A stretch of DNA of 16,553 bases from Fusobacteriales bacterium. GTDB lineage: Bacteria > Fusobacteriota > Fusobacteriia > Fusobacteriales > Leptotrichiaceae. Made by a program: the position numbers and the translations under genes. Where the stretch lies: the NCBI GenBank assembly GCA_031285605.1, contig JAITVW010000106.1, forward strand, positions 1-16,553, read 5' to 3'. The notes below the pieces were generated by a model. It made no database searches, was not told the origin of the DNA, and saw only the letters and a program-made list of their open reading frames with translations. This document shows positions 15,141-16,553 of this stretch, in pieces (position 1 is the first letter of the stretch; every line of letters begins with the position of its first letter).

Positions 15141-15164
15141 AAAAAATCAGGGAGGAAATATAAA

Positions 15165-16364
15165 ATGACAAAAAAAACTGTTAAAGATTTAGATGTAAAA
15201 GGAAAAAAAGTTTTAATGAGGGTAGATTTTAATGTACCTATGAAAGATGGAAAAATTACTGATGAAAACAGAATAGTTGCAGCTCTGCCTACTATTAAAT
15301 ATGTACTTGAACACGGAGGAAAAGTTATCGCTTTTTCACATCTTGGGAAAGTAAAAGAAGAAGCAGATAAAGCTTCTAAATCTTTAAAACCTGTTGCCGA
15401 AAGATTATCTGAATTACTGGAACAGCCTGTAAAATTTATTCCTGAAACAAGAGGAGCCGAATTGGAAAAAGCTGTTTCCGAACTAAAAGACGGAGAAATC
15501 ATGATGTTTGAAAATACAAGATTTGAAGACATCGATGGTAAAAAAGAATCTAAAAACGATCCTGAATTAGGTAAATACTGGGCTTCTCTAGGAGATGTAT
15601 TTGTTAATGATGCATTTGGAACTGCTCACAGAGCGCATGCTTCTAATGTAGGAATAGCAAACCATCTTGAGACTGCTGCCGGATTCCTTATGGAAAAAGA
15701 AATAGAATTTATAGGCGGAGTAGTAAATAATCCTGCAAGACCTTTAGTTGCTATTTTAGGAGGAGCTAAAGTTTCTGATAAAATCGGCGTTATTGAAAAT
15801 CTTATCGAAAAAGCTGATAAAATCCTCATAGGCGGCGGGATGATGTTTACTTTCCTTAAAGCTCAAGGAAAAAATATCGGTTCATCTCTGCTTGAAGAAG
15901 ATAAAGTCGAGCTTGCAAAACAGCTGCTTGAGAAAGCAAAAGCAAACGGTAAAGAATTAGTTCTTCCTATTGATACAGTTCTTACAAAAGAATTTAAAAA
16001 TGATACAGAATTCAAAACTGTCTCTGTAGATGCTATAGAAGACGGATGGATGGGACTTGATATAGGTGCTGATTCAATAAAACTTTTTTCTGAAAAACTA
16101 AACGGAGCAAAAACTGTTGTTTGGAACGGTCCTATGGGTGTATTTGAAATGCCTAATTTCGCAAAAGGAACAATTGGCGTATGTGAAGCAATTGCACACC
16201 TTGAAGGTGCCACTACAATAATAGGCGGAGGAGATTCTGCTGCTGCTGCAATACAGCTTGGATATGCAGATAAATTTACACACATTTCTACAGGTGGAGG
16301 AGCTTCTCTTGAGTATCTTGAAGGAAAAGTTTTACCAGGTGTAGAAGCAATTTCTGATAAATAA
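15165..16364 (+). CDS. pgk: phosphoglycerate kinase
   Basis: A 399-residue enzyme transferring phosphate from 1,3-bisphosphoglycerate to ADP, the step after GAPDH. The N-domain substrate motif RVDFNVP is at residues 19-25, SHLG at 58-61 and the [15 protein letters not shown] signature further on. The C-domain nucleotide motifs are [17 protein letters not shown] and GGGDSAAA. Full length. The start is the ATG at 15165 behind GGGAGG (15150-15155). An open frame reaches back to a TTG at 15126, but that would place the start inside the terminator hairpin. Likely cotranscribed with gap by readthrough. Confidence 0.98.
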   Translation: MTKKTVKDLDVKGKKVLMRVDFNVPMKDGKITDENRIVAALPTIKYVLEHGGKVIAFSHLGKVKEEADKASKSLKPVAERLSELLEQPVKFIPETRGAELEKAVSELKDGEIMMFENTRFEDIDGKKESKNDPELGKYWASLGDVFVNDAFGTAHRAHASNVGIANHLETAAGFLMEKEIEFIGGVVNNPARPLVAILGGAKVSDKIGVIENLIEKADKILIGGGMMFTFLKAQGKNIGSSLLEEDKVELAKQLLEKAKANGKELVLPIDTVLTKEFKNDTEFKTVSVDAIEDGWMGLDIGADSIKLFSEKLNGAKTVVWNGPMGVFEMPNFAKGTIGVCEAIAHLEGATTIIGGGDSAAAAIQLGYADKFTHISTGGGASLEYLEGKVLPGVEAISDK

Positions 16365-16480
16365 AATGGTTGTAAACTATTATGTGGTAAAGTAATCAAA
16401 AAAAATTGGGAGTGCGCGAAATTCTCTGTAAATAAAGCTTTCTATAATAAATGATTTAACACATGTACTGTTTTTTACTC

Positions 16481-16489
16481 TGCTATAAT
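16481..16489 (+). promoter_or_regulatory. extended -10 element downstream of pgk
   Basis: TGCTATAAT (TATAAT at 16484-16489) is a perfect extended -10. The position expected for a -35 (about 16461-16466, ACATGT) is poor. Transcription would begin near 16496 and run into a terminator about 50 nt later. It may serve a short RNA or the leader of a gene beyond the window. Confidence 0.4.
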
Positions 16490-16518
16490 ATACCTCTTAA
16501 ATGACAGCATGTCAAGGG

Positions 16519-16544
16519 AACATCCTTATTCAGGATGTTTTTTT
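16519..16544 (+). terminator. intrinsic terminator at the right edge
   Basis: AACATCCT (16519-16526) pairs with AGGATGTT (16532-16539) around a 5-nt loop, and a seven-T run covers 16538-16544. It is a clear terminator and could end the gap-pgk transcript as well as any RNA started at about 16496. The stretch 16365-16518 holds no gene that can be supported. Confidence 0.82.
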
Positions 16545-16553
16545 GATATTTGT

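Noticed and set aside
15126..15164. TTG-started extension of pgk
   Set aside because: It would begin inside the terminator hairpin and has no ribosome site; the ATG at 15165 has GGGAGG and gives the standard N-terminus.
15863..16399. 178-codon minus-strand frame over pgk
   Set aside because: Serine- and proline-rich antisense shadow of a conserved gene.
16501..16553. ATG-started open frame running off the right edge
   Set aside because: No ribosome site, and it runs straight through the terminator hairpin.

Overview
The window reads as the chromosome of an AT-rich, diderm, anaerobe-type bacterium, most likely a member of the Fusobacteriota close to Leptotrichiaceae (Sebaldella/Leptotrichia type). 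This is inferred from strongly A/T-biased coding DNA, a c subunit with the Na+-type ligand pattern known from Ilyobacter, a heptose kinase implying LPS, and a secretin implying an outer membrane. The assignment is recognition from memory, not a search. No tRNA, rRNA, CRISPR array, insertion sequence or phage gene was seen.

Layout. (1) 1-1345: nadE (NAD+ synthetase) behind a consensus sigma70-type promoter, converging on a stand-alone, oppositely oriented atpE-like gene (Na+-type ATP synthase c subunit) with a predicted leader of about 200 nt. A bidirectional terminator lies between them. (2) 1346-1807: non-coding divergent control region with a promoter for each side. (3) 1808-8258: a tight operon of eight overlapping genes for a type IV pilus / type II secretion-like machine: major pilin/pseudopilin, prepilin peptidase, three minor pseudopilin-like proteins, a GspL-like (PilM-PilN-like) protein, a GspM/PilO-like protein and a short secretin. 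A cytoplasmic SGNH-hydrolase-like protein with a degenerate Asp/His dyad follows after 24 nt. (4) 8272-12024: a transcription unit with a stand-alone heptose-7-phosphate kinase (RfaE1 type), an ABC exporter half-transporter and a ROK-family fructokinase-like sugar kinase. (5) 12025-13918: remains of a small broken ORF, ispF, then the platform protein (GspF/PilC) of the pilus/secretion machine, displaced from its operon, with a TTG start behind a structured leader. (6) 14009-16364: glycolytic gap and pgk with a strong promoter and an intergenic terminator/attenuator. (7) 16365-16553: non-coding, with an extended -10 element and a strong terminator about 50 nt apart.

Working together. The 1808-7103 genes plus the GspF-like protein at 12752 give almost a full set for assembling a pilus or pseudopilus: subunits, processing enzyme, inner-membrane platform and outer-membrane channel. 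The assembly ATPase (GspE/PilB) is missing and must be encoded elsewhere. The gene order G-(O)-I-J-K-L-M-D resembles a gsp operon, but the small pilins and short secretin suit a minimal system whose role (surface fibre, DNA uptake or protein export) cannot be read from this window. The other genes are housekeeping: NAD, isoprenoid precursors, LPS heptose, sugar phosphorylation and lower glycolysis.

The main items for a second look are the reduced pilus/secretion system and its attached pseudo-SGNH protein, the orphan Na+-type c subunit with its long leader, the structured TTG-start leader of the platform gene, the broken ORF before ispF and the possible short RNA at the right edge.
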